A stretch of 64,000 nt of DNA from Apus apus (Eukaryota; Chordata; Aves; Apodiformes; Apodidae), in assembly GCF_020740795.1 (NCBI RefSeq), contig NC_067312.1, positions 9,070,748 through 9,134,747 of the forward strand, given 5' to 3'. Under the pieces are notes generated by a model. The model did no database searches. It was given only the letters and a program-made list of their open reading frames with translations, and had not been told where the DNA came from. Positions 1 to 10,848 of this stretch are shown here, one piece after another. Position 1 is the stretch's first letter; every line of letters starts with the position of its first letter. The position numbers and the translations under genes were made by a program.

Positions 1-443
1 ACTTTTGGCACCATGCTGCATGCACTGAACCCAGTATCCAAGAATCCAGAGCTAATGGAACAGCTAAAGACATGGGAATCATGACTGGTAATGGAGAAGA
101 AAATGAAACTCTTCATGGCCTTGTGGGGAAAAGACACTATTAGAAATCAGTTGTTCTGTGACCAATGGCATTAAAATAGTATGCTTTCCTACAATTTGCC
201 CTCCAATCTCCTCCTCCATGATACTCCCAGCTCCTTTGAATCTGCAGCTAGTTTGGCTGGATGTCTGGGTCCTGTTCTGTGGCTCACTGGCTTGTTGCTG
301 TGCCTGCACGGCTTCTTTAGCCAGGTGTAAGTACTCCTGGACAACTGGCAGCAGCATGGCTGGGTATATACTGTACAATGTGCTGAAACCTGCCTTTGGT
401 TGGGGGATAGGGAGCAGAAAGAAGCAGTAACTTGGATCTTTCT

Positions 444-469
444 GCTCTGTCCAGCTGCTCTGTCCAGCT
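444..469. repeat. 13-bp tandem duplication
   Basis: The unit gctctgtccagct occurs twice in direct succession at 444-456 and 457-469. Confidence 0.9.
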
Positions 470-2479
470 GCTGATTTTCACAAAACTGCAGGCAAGTTCA
501 AATCTTTGAGGTCTTTTACCAGATGACAAAGAAGGCAGAAATCATACTACAGGTTTGAAAGTTTTCTGGGGGCATAGTAGGAGAAGAGGAAACAAAGGGG
601 GAAAGTAAATGTAAAAAATTGATTCCCTGGAAAATTAGGCTTAAAGACACTGGAGAATAGCACTGTTGTGGAGTCTGAACACTCATTTAGCACAGGATAG
701 CCTGCAGATAGTAATAGGAATCCATTAGGGATGTAGTAGGAAAGAACATGGCTGAGAGAAATGGAAATCCCCTTACTGAGGAGGAGCTCAGTGTGCACTG
801 GGACAGGGAACTGATCTCCACAAGGATCTGAGAGATTGCCACATCACTGGGGGTGCAGTGTGGCCTCATCTAAGAGCCCACTTGGTCCCCTGAGAGCTCT
901 GGTTTCCCTGTCTGACAGATCTCTGGACAAGCTTTTCCTGAGAGAGGCAGGAATATTTTTTTTGTCTCTGGTGTGCAGCTGGACGCATGTTCTTCACGTT
1001 TGCAAGGACAATTGCTTGTTCACTGGCTGTTTGTCTTCTTTTTGCCTTTGAAGAATTGTAATCCTCAAGATACCTACTGGACCTGCTGGGCCAGGTTGCT
1101 GAGTGCTGGACAAACTTCCTTATAAAGGCCCTGGTCACCAAAAGAAACTGAGCAACAGCTTCACATTCCTTTGCAAATACAACCTCAGGTCATGCTATGG
1201 CTAGATAAACCGTGTCCCAGTGTCCTGAGCTCCTGACATGAAACTGCTGGAGCAGGAATTCTTCCAGAAAGTGGAAGGAAACCATTCTGGGAAGGAGTCA
1301 AGGGTTTTTAGTATCTAACTGCCTGGCATGACATGTGGCTGCACAGAGACACACAGCCCATTCTCCCCAGCTTCTCCTGCCCTGCTCCTCCCCAGAACAG
1401 CCACAGCTCAGGGCTATGGCCACCAAATAACAGTTCAAATCCTCACCTTCCCTCACCCAGCAAAATCACCAGGCTGTTGGTCTTAATTCCTGCACATCTA
1501 TCTCCCTATCTCAGATCACTGGCAGGTTTTCTGGCTGCCATCAGGCTTTCTGGATGCCTCACCATTCAGGGAAAGAACTGAAACTTCAGAGTTGAGAGAG
1601 GGAATGTCAGGAGATTTTCCACTGTCTGGGGGGAGGAGACAATGGTCTGGGTCCTCATTGCTACACAAAGGGGGAGATCAAAGCTATTGTTGACATGGTC
1701 AGTTTTGCAGATAAAGAGGCAGCATCCAGGGCTGTGTCTGTATCTCATATGCCTGGTAGCTGAAGTGTCTGCCAGATCTAAGGGAGGATCAGGTATTTAC
1801 ATGTCTGCATGTGTGCGTCTGTGTGGGAGAGGGTTTGTATACATTACAAGGAGAAACTGCAGATGGAAACAACCGAGTTTGGTGTCAAAGGTCTGGTTCA
1901 AAGCCCATTAAACTCAGCAGAAGTAATTCCATTTACTGTGGTGGGTTTTGGCCACATCTGTCCTTACCCCTCCCCAACATGCCAACAAGCTCAGGGCTGC
2001 TTCCTGCTGCATATCCTCAGTTAAACCCTGTGGGCTTCCCCTGTTCACCAAGATGGCTATTTTACAGGGAATTGTTGGAGATGCCCCCTCCTCTGGTGCT
2101 CACACCCTGCAGATATTTAGAGGCAAGTGTTGTTCATTCATCACTCCTTGCTCAAGATGCTGACATCCTATTGCTTGATATAGTTTTGTAAATTGGTGCC
2201 AACATGCTATTTTCCATCTTTTGTGTTACTTTTATATGAACACACTCGAGCATCATATCCCTCCCCAGGAGCCATATTGGAGATCAGAAGGGCCCATCTC
2301 ACCACCTTTTTTCATACCCCAATCTACCACTTTTCTACTAGCTCTTTCTGAACTGCCTGTAACCTTTCTGCAACTAAAACATCCATTTCTAAAAGGCCAT
2401 CATAGTGGCTTTGCAGACAGCAAGAGCTGATGACCTTTTTGCTCTAATGACTATAGTCTATGCACAGTGATGTTGTGAC

Positions 2480-2850
2480 TTTTCCTCCTTTGGGTTTGTT
2501 AGGTTTCTGCTGCACTCTTACATTTAGAAGAACCCTTTACCATCTTACAGTTTCCATACCAGTGTGTTTATAGCCTGTAAACAAGTCACATCTCCATCTT
2601 CTTTCCAGTAAGATAACAGGTTTATGCTCCTGAAGAGTTTAACTATAAGGCATTTTATTTCACACCTTCCATTTTTAACGGTCTTCAAAAATGCTGGTGC
2701 TGGAGCAGGACCAAGCACTAGAGTGTCATCATAAAGATGCAGGGTTGTTTCCTCCTGTCACTCCCCTATTTATACAGCCACAGACTGCAACAGGATTTTT
2801 TGCCACGTTAAGTTAGAGGTCAAAATTGAGCTGCTGCTTCTTTCCCTCCA
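2480..2850 (-). mobile_element. Possible very old CR1/L3-like fragment
   Basis: Scattered phrases in the right order recall the CR1/L3 ORF2 3' part read in reverse: 'cctcctgtcactcccctatttatacagcc', then 'gattttttgccacgtt'. The divergence is high and no tail is seen. Confidence 0.35.
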
Positions 2851-4699
2851 CACCACAAAACCTTGCCACAAACTTTACAGCCTGCTTTCCTCTTCCTTGT
2901 CCTCCCCTAAGCATCACCCCAGCACCATGGCTCTCTGGATTTGTGTCACCCATGTCTTGACAAGGCTGAACACACCAGTTTAGCTTTTCCATCCTGATAA
3001 CATCACAGGTCAAAGTGGAACAAACAGAAAGTGAAGGATTGAGCCATCGAAGCAGATCAAGATCTGCCATGAGGGTGCCACATGTAATGTTCTGCATGAA
3101 TGTACAGGAAATGTGATCAGGGATAATGTACTTGCATAGATAGAGAATTGTTTTAATTCCAGGGTTTTATCAGATCTGGAAAAATGCTGAATGAGTGGGT
3201 CGCTGCAGTATCAGTCTATTGTTACACTGTGAAGCAGGAGCTGTATTCCCCCTGTAACATCCACACTGTAATTGCACAGCTTTGGCAAATAATTAATCTT
3301 TAACTAATCCTAACTAGACTCTTTTCCCTGCATTAATTCTGTATTAGCAGTTCACTCCCCACCTCAAAAATTAATTTTCACTCTCAGGCCCCCACCCCAT
3401 TATTATAATAGATTTTGTGAAAATCTCTCCCAAATAATTTGATGGAAATATTAGGAAGAAAGAAGTTTCAGCCTGTTTGGGAAGAAGGGAAAGTCTGGAG
3501 GAGACAGAAATTACAAAGAACATTCAGTCCCCATGTTGCAAGTTAAAAACTGATCACATATATATTCATGTATACACATGTAGGCATAGTCATTTCCACA
3601 GCCAAGGCTTTCCGTAGTGCTTTCTGCCACAGCATTGAACTAGGAGATCAAATTGCAGTGCTCGATCACTGTAACTCCACATCAAAACACTGCACATTTG
3701 CCCTGTGAGCCAGGGCTATTAAGGATAGACAGAACAATACCCTTTGCTCAACAGTCCTGTAGCCTGCTCCAAAAAAGGGCCACTCCTCTGGGAACAAATG
3801 ATTAATGAAATGTAGAAGTTTGCTAACACCCCTCCTACATTCTACACCCCAGCATCTCCCAGAGCTCCTGTTGCTTTATCCCTTTGTCCACAGTCCATAC
3901 GACCTCCCAAGTGCAATGATGCTGCCTAATGTGTTGGTTTTCTTCAGTGCTTTTGTGACAGACCAACCTGAGGAGTCCCATTATAGCAGGCAAAGCTGGA
4001 GCAGAACAGCCAGGGTGGTGATGACTGCAGAAAAGGGAAGAGCATGTAAGCTATGGGTGCAGTTTGACCAGCAGAAGGTGGGCTACAGCTTTCCATTAGT
4101 TGGTCTCCCATAAGTCTGTCACCACAGAAAACCGCATGGTTATGAAATCAAAACTTCCTAAGCTAAGCATTTTTTTTGCAGATTATCACAAAACTTCAGA
4201 CAGAATGGCAGGGTGTCTGGTAAGGCAAGAATAACCACAAGGACAAAAGTTCTTGCCCAGAGTAGTTGGCTTGTAGCAAATGGTCACTGACTCTTCTCTG
4301 AAATGGAGACTATTTCAGGGCTGCCCCACGCCCACAAGCAGCCCTCTGAGCTGAGGGAGGTCCTCCTACCATGGACAAATAGGATACAAAGGAAAAAGGG
4401 GCCAATCACCTCTCCAAATGGAGTGAACCTCTCAAGATCTCACCTCTAGTCCTTTTCAGAGCCTAGAAAAGTGGCTTTGAAACTGATAACTTATCCTGAA
4501 ATGGTGGATGTAGACTCTAAGGCTATCTTGAGAGTTTCTGTCACTTATGCAGTGTATGGGCAGCTTGTACAAGTCTCCACTGGTCCCAGTGTGGAAAAAA
4601 ACGTTCAGAGAATGTAACACAAAAGCAACTGCAATTCAACATATGAAGCTTTAAATCAGATTAAATTGATGAGGAAACAAAAGAAATGTAAGTACTGTC

Positions 4700-4705
4700 T
4701 TTATT
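4700..4705 (-). other. Poly(A) signal of the Ly6/uPAR gene
   Basis: AATAAA on the minus strand, about 136 bases after the stop codon at 4841-4843. It is the first canonical signal after the stop and predicts a short 3' UTR. Confidence 0.55.
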
Positions 4706-4840
4706 CTTTGAAATCACAAAAAAGAAGAGCTAATCTGAAAACAAAACAAAACAAAACAGGAGAACCACAACAAACAGGATTTGGTGCAAATATCTGTTGC
4801 ATTTTGTCATGGGTTTTGCTTAAGCCAGTATTAGAGAGAG

Positions 4841-7800
4841 TCAGAAAAGTACCTTCTCCAAGATGAATCCTGACAAGACAGGGAATAAGAAGGCATCTGG
4901 AGGGCTAAAGCCAGAACTCACTCTAAGCAAAGAAGCTGGTGTGCATTGGAACCGCTTTAACTTCATGTCCATCATCCCCAGATTGCTTTTTCCATCTCCT
5001 ACAATACTGCATTCAGACACAGTGGTGCAGCCCTTCATGGCGGTTTTCAGAGACACTCCACCTACAAAGGAAAAGTAGTAAATGCCATGCTTCAGCAGAA
5101 TCAGAGACCGTAGCAGTTCCCTCCCCAGACAATAATGTTTCCCTTTCCACCCTACTAACTGCCTGTTGGTTATGTCCAGCCAGCTCCAAGCCCACCAACC
5201 CATTCCTATCTGTTCCCATCTCCTGAAAAAATTTGCACAGGTAGCAAGGTCACCTTGGTTTAGAGTTTGTCCTTCTTTCTGCTGAAGAAAAATGTTTGTT
5301 TGTTTGTTTGTTTTAAATGTGAACATTTTAAATTGAAAACCTTTTAAAATAATTTTCTTTCTCTCGTGTAAAGATCCTCGTGTTGAAATCTCACCCAGCT
5401 TCCTGAAGAAACCAAGGCTATGTGACAGAATGCCATGAGTTCAGTCTCCTCCTCTCTCTGACTCTCATGACATTTGCACTGGATGACTCTCTCTCAGCCA
5501 AATCAACATGGGTGTGATAAGTCTCAAAGACATTACAGGCTGATAAATTTATTCACATAAGTCCATTCTCTAAGGCCTTACAGGATTTAGCCAAAAAAGC
5601 AGAGAAACCGTGCTCTCATGGCCACTGGGGAGAGCCTGGAACCTCAATTCTTCAGTTGCCAACACTGGAGCACCTATCTGAGAAAGAGACCTGAGAAGCT
5701 GCTGGATGCCTAACCACCCATTCAGATATTCTTGCTCCAGTTTTTTCCTTTGTCTCTCTCTGCTAATTTTTCTCTGCTGCACAGGCTAGGGAGGTCTGGA
5801 ATATTCTGCTGGACATTTTTATCTCAAATACAAATAACATAAAAGGGCACTTCATTAGTTCCTCACCTTCTTTTGTTCCCCTACACTGCTGCTTCCTCTG
5901 CACAGCTCATCACATCACACAGGTCTCCTCTATTTACAATGGCAAATCAATCAGGTTGTCCTGGTTTGAGCCAGGATTAAGCCAATTTTCCTTTTGCTGA
6001 TTTTTTTTTCCTTCAGTGACCTTTATTTTAACTAGCAACACTCTGTTCTTACTAAAGCTGATAAGAGAGGAATGTTTCTCTAACTGCTGGGTCTTCAAGG
6101 TCGCACCTTCACTCTGCCGGCTCAGATACGACAGGGAAATCTATGACCCCCCATAGGAGGCTGAGTTAGACAGACAGCAAAACTGGCCAGAGATATTCCG
6201 TTCCATATATCTATGTAAGCTCAGAGGAAGATCAGAGATCACAGAAGACAACTTCCTTCCTTCTTTTTCTTCCTTTCTCTTCCATCCATGGCTGGCGTCC
6301 AGAGAGGACTCCGTCTGTCCAGCACCGTCGACCCTTATGCTCGAGCTCTCCTGACCCTCATCACTCTCCGCTTTCTCCAGCAGCAGCTCTGGGATTTCTC
6401 AGGACTGTTCCAGCTCAGGAGATGCTGTGGGAGTTGCTGGGGGTGGGGGGAGGTGAGAGGCTTTTGCCCATATCTGAACATATCTCTATATAATTGTATA
6501 TATATTCTCTTATATCATTCATTAGTGTTTAATTGAAGCTGTGTAGTTTAGTTTTCAATCCAGCCAAGTCTCTCTCTTTTTCTCTCTCTTCTTCCCTACC
6601 TGGGTGGGAGAGGGGGTGGGGATCGAGAGCATTGTTGTCAGACCTGAGTCAAACAGTGACTCAGGTGAAGACAAATTAGGATCATTTTTTATTTCATTGG
6701 TACATTGAATTAATTGCACCACTCTATTTCCACAGCTGAGACTAAAAATTGCTTTTTTTCTTTCATGTTGTCTCTGAGAAACACCCTTTAACTCAAGGTT
6801 TGAACTATACATCTATAAAGTGTGTAGCAAAGACCTTCAGGCAATCATATCATCACCTGGCAATATTATCAACTTCTTCCATAGCCATACACAAGTTTCG
6901 GTTTTTTTTCCACCTGCTTCTACAGCAGGCTCTGTTGTCCTGAATTTTTCCTTTATTTTTCCTGCCCTCTGGAATATGGGTGGGACTGCCATGAAAGCTG
7001 CAGGAGGGGAGGAAAGCAGAGTGACCAGGGAGCTTACTGCCTACTCACCTCGAATTACAGCTACTGAGGTGGGAAAAACATCTCTGAAGGACTACGTTAC
7101 ATGCTGTTGGTGACCCCAGTTATTCAAAGGGTGGAGCTCCCTCACAGGGAAGATCTTTGGGTACTCCAACAGTTCAGCTGCAGCTTTCATGGGGACTGAC
7201 AGGTCCCTAACTTCCTAGGAGCAAAGGCACCACTGGTCTCCACTGGCCAGTGACACCTCATGAAATAGCCAATGGCTCTGTAAAAGTTGCACCTGAGTCT
7301 CTGTTAAGTAGGCAATTGGATTATATTCAGATTTATCTTCATGCCTCCTACCTAAAGCAAGCAGGTTTAGTTCTTGGGCAGATCTACTACATCCTTCAGG
7401 ACTGCTTCAGGATTCCAGTTCTGCTCTTGACCTTGGATATATGATGCTAGGAGGAATCAAAACAGCTAACTATGGGGAAGGAGGGTGGGGGGAAACACTC
7501 CTGCCCTCTTATTGGCTTAATTCATAGAATCACAGAATCACAGAATGGTTAAGGTTCAAAGGGACCTTAAAGATCATCAGGTTCTAATCTTCCTGCTACA
7601 AGCAGGGACACCTCACACTAGACAGGCTGCACAAACTCTCATCCAACCTGGCCTTAAACACTCCCAGGGAGGGGGTTCATATTCTCTTTCAGTTTTGTGT
7701 CTCTTCCTCTCTTTTACTTTCACACTTCTGCCCATTTTTATTTCTCTGTGATGCTTTCTCTTACACTGGTTTCCCCAATTTAACAAAAAAGATAAGAGAA

Positions 7801-10775
7801 ACCCCCAAATAAAAGGTAGTTACTAGAATTCATAAAGCCGGCAAGGTCAAGGCACTTGGTTTCAGAGCCAGTGCAGTTTACGACTTCTTTACCACACTGG
7901 AAGGAGTCCATACTGTAGCAGGCAGGACACTGGTATCCATTAGGTTTGTTGTCCTCTGGAGGCACTGAAAGAGATGGGCCATAATCGACTTTAGTCAGGG
8001 AAGGAGAATCACAGAATTGTTACCTCTGGAAAAGACTTCCAGGATCATGTAGTCCAACTGCCAACACCCACCCCTTCCAGAAAGCAAGACCACTCTTTTA
8101 GTAAAAGAATTCTTCCTAATATTTAGTCTAAACCTCTTCTGGTGCAACTTCAGACCATTTCCTCTAGTCTTACTGTTATTTACTTGAGTGAAGAGGCGAA
8201 CAACCACCTCTCTACAACCTCCTTTCAGGTAGTTGTAGAGAGCTATTACGTGTCCCTTCAGCATCCTTTTCTCCAAACTAAACAATCCCAGTTCCCTCAG
8301 CCTCTCCTCACAGGACCTGTTCTCCAACACCTTCACCAGCTTGGTTGCTCTTCTCTGAACTCTCCCCAGCAACTCAATGTCTTTCCTGTAGTGAGGAGCC
8401 CAGAATTGAACACAGTACTTGATGTGCAGCTAAGCCAGGTGACAGCTAGGCCTGGAAAGCCTCACCTCAGGTCAGGCAGACAAAGAGGGGATAGGGCTTA
8501 AAAAGGGGAGCTTACATGAGACAGAGATCGTTCTACAGTCGTCGCCAGTGCAGCAAGCCATGTGGCTCCTTTCTTTTACCTTCCCATAGTTCACGGTGAT
8601 AGGGCCCAGCTGACAAACACTTGATGGCACGCAGGACTTGATGGATGAAGGGACTGTTATCCCCCCTGTAATGAAGTGGAAGGCAACAGCAAGTGGTTAA
8701 CCACAAGGTAACTCCCTTCCCCTCCCATTACCTCCTATGGCAGCAACCACTAAACAGCTGTCCTGGGGCTTCAGGACAGTGAAGCCACACCAAAAGCTGC
8801 ACCAGTGATCCTGGTGATTCCCTCAGAGAAGCAAGGGTGTCATCACATCTGAGACACTAGAGAGGAATTCTTCCTTCTTCACATTGTGCTTAAAGACAGG
8901 AGGAAAGCAAACCCCTCACAGGCAGCTGGCCTTTTTGCCAATGTCCACCTTAGGCAGAGGTGCCCAGCCACAGAGCCTATGGGGTGACCCAAGTGCCTCT
9001 GACCCACAGCCCACCCTTCCTCATGTAGTCTGCAGAGCACACAGCCCATTACAGCCACAAGCATCCTGACACAGGCAAGCCTGGTCCTTCCCGTGAACCA
9101 CAGTCCAGGTTCTCAACCCAACTACCTACTTTAACAGAATTATAAGCCAGCATCTCCTATCAGTATGCTGCCTAGGTCGTCCCCTCCACAATTCAGAACT
9201 AAGCCCTGCGAGTAAGAAACAGCTGCTCAAGATACAGGAACAGAGAGCTTGTCCCATCCCAGACCATCCTGATCTCTGGGAGCTCTGTCACTGAAAAGGA
9301 AAATGGACAGCTCATCCAAGGACCCTCCATAAGGCCTGTGACAGAGGTAGGCAAAGATATGCATCCCCCAGCCCCCTGGAACACAGCCACAGTGGATGTC
9401 TCACCTACCCATCAAGACCTCGTGTACAATGATGCCGCAGGTATCCTCACCACCGCTACAGGTTTTCATGGGGCCAGAGCAGCTTTTTCCTATGTTATGA
9501 CAAACTTCACACTGAAGGGAGGTACCTGGGGAAAGAAGGATGCATTCCTGTGTAGCAGTCATGAGGGATCTCACTTCCCCTTTCACCAATGTTCCACTTC
9601 AGCACTTAATCAGCACTTTTCAGATTCTGCTTCCCCCATTTTTCCTCTTTCATTTCTCAATTTGTGGGTTGTTTTTTAGTATTTCTATTATTATTTATCC
9701 TAGTACGAACTACAATTTGGGCAAGTGGGGAAGCCGTTTTGGGACATCATTTTACATTGTAACCACCAATACCCAGCCAGCTTCTGTTGTCTTCTATACA
9801 ATTATATTTGTTTGTTTTCCCTGAGGATGCTACTGAATGTAACCCCATAAACCCCTCTGTCCTGGCAGGCATTCAAGGTGTCCCTGGATTCCCAGGACCC
9901 AAAACCTCTTTCCTTGCAGCAAGCAGGGCACCCAAACCTCTGGGGATCAAGGGGGCTGCCAGCAGGTGTTGACTGTGCTATGTGCAAACTGGGGAATGGC
10001 TTATCTCTTTGTAGGCATTAGAGGAAACCACTTTACCAAGTGCCTGTGGGAATAACTTAAGCAGAACAGAGTATCAAGTAGTCAGCAAGAAACACTTAGA
10101 AAGAAATAAGGTTTTTACTTAGAGAGGACAAATGATATGTCTTCCCTGACACACTCACCTGGATCCAAGGGTCTAGCAGGTAGATTAAGAGGTCCAGGGC
10201 ACATGTTGATTCCCTAACCTCAGGTTTCATCTAAGGCAGCTTAAAGTGGCTGCAACACCTACATGGGTGGCAGGTATGACACAAGACCTTCAAGACACCA
10301 GTGCTCTTCTGGAGCAGAGTCAAAGGACAGCTGAGATAACAAAGTGCCTAAAATGTCATACAACACTGCACATGAGCAAAATAAATGAGCCCTTATATTT
10401 GCAGTAAATGGTGGCCAGAGATCAATTCAGCCAACCAAAGGTCTGTCTGCTTCAGAGTAACCTGAATCACTCCTGTGCCTGCTCCAAACAGATGACCAGT
10501 GACCACTACAGTAGCTTAGAGAGCTGGATCACATTGTCAGTGCCTACACCTTCACCTGCACACTGGCTCCTAGCACCGAAGATCCCCTGAGACCAGTCAC
10601 CCCTCTGCAGTGCCAGTCCCCACATATGAGGGGCTTCCTACAGCAGGAACAGACCCATGCCCAGAGCCCCCATTTCCAGACCACTTCCATGTCTCCCAGC
10701 CCCACAGGTCCCCGCCAAAAATTCACCTGGATCCAGGAAAGCCAGGAAGAAGCCAAGGCCAAGGGACACTTTCAT
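4841..10775 (-). CDS. Two-domain Ly6/uPAR protein, PLA2-inhibitor-gamma-like, 5 coding exons
   Basis: Coding exons, read on the minus strand: 10775-10727, 9525-9409, 8665-8516, 7964-7824 and 5061-4841 (49, 117, 150, 141 and 221 bp). All introns are GT-AG in phase 1, and the joined frame encodes 225 residues. Residues 1-17 form a signal peptide ([17 protein letters not shown]). Three-finger domain 1 has ten cysteines (22, 25, 32, 39, 46, 67, 73, 93, 94, 99), including the CC-x4-C closing motif. Domain 2 starts NGYQCPAC and has eight cysteines (118, 121, 129, 136, 143, 164, 170, 192). It lacks the closing CC-x4-C, as snake-serum PLI-gamma also does. [10 protein letters not shown] and KGC are family landmarks. 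Sequons lie at Asn135 and Asn151. The tail from about residue 201 is hydrophobic and resembles a GPI signal. By family it is an extracellular ligand binder. Phospholipase A2 inhibition is possible but unproven. The exon 4 donor (gtaact) is weak. PINLYP, LYPD or PLAUR relatives are alternatives. Confidence 0.88.
5293..5314. repeat. (TGTT)n simple repeat
   Basis: About five TGTT units, in the last exon's upstream flank within intron 4 of the Ly6/uPAR gene. Confidence 0.95.
5957..6660 (+). mobile_element. Probable solo LTR of an avian endogenous retrovirus
   Basis: The segment starts TGTCCTGGTTTGAGCC, a typical 5' end of passerine-type ERV LTRs. It has no retroviral coding sequence next to it. 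The hexamer tcaggt stands immediately before it (5951-5956) and again at 6661-6666, which fits a 6-bp target-site duplication. It lies in intron 4 of the Ly6/uPAR gene, in antisense orientation. The right edge is uncertain because an LTR should end in CA, and the nearest such end would be about 6655. The 82-codon open frame inside (6288-6536) has no recognisable motif and is not called as a gene. Confidence 0.6.
7522..7674 (-). mobile_element. CR1 LINE 3'-end fragment
   Basis: On the plus strand it begins tcatagaatcacagaatc and continues with the CR1 3' UTR phrase around gggaccttaaagatcatc. Its 3' end is at the low coordinate. It lies in intron 4 of the Ly6/uPAR gene. Confidence 0.9.
8004..8440 (-). 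mobile_element. CR1 LINE 3' fragment with reverse-transcriptase C-terminal remnant
   Basis: The minus-strand frame retains [18 protein letters not shown] and a following YLKGG, the hallmark end of avian CR1 ORF2. It then runs to an agaatcacagaattg tail at 8004. It fills most of intron 3 of the Ly6/uPAR gene and stops about 76 bases from the exon 3 splice donor. A frame of 125 codons survives, but it is a truncated fragment and not a gene. Confidence 0.93.
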
Positions 10776-10841
10776 GCTGCTGGAATGTAAACACAGCCAG
10801 TTACCAAGTCTTGCTGAACACAGCACAGTGCATCACAAGGG

Positions 10842-10848
10842 CTTTATA
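10842..10848 (-). promoter_or_regulatory. TATA box of the Ly6/uPAR gene
   Basis: On the minus strand TATAAAG lies about 67 bases before the start codon at 10775. This predicts transcription from about 10815 and a 5' UTR of roughly 40 bases. The spacing supports choosing the ATG at 10773-10775, directly before the signal peptide. An earlier in-frame ATG at 10824-10826 would lie at or before the predicted start site and would put polar sequence ahead of the signal peptide. Confidence 0.6.

Larger units (their letters stand above)
1..4699. other. Flank downstream of the Ly6/uPAR gene, no recognised gene
   Basis: Apart from a 13-bp tandem duplication and a possible old CR1/L3-like relic (2480-2850), I see nothing I can name. 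The open frames are short, with the composition of non-coding sequence. One minus-strand frame at 79-378 looks slightly protein-like and is treated under findings. Confidence 0.7.

Noticed and set aside
1425..1450. tRNA B-box-like string (gttcaaatcc)
   Set aside because: No matching A box, acceptor stem or anticodon arm around it.
7995..8372. 125-codon minus-strand open frame
   Set aside because: It is the end of a CR1 ORF2 relic and not a host gene.
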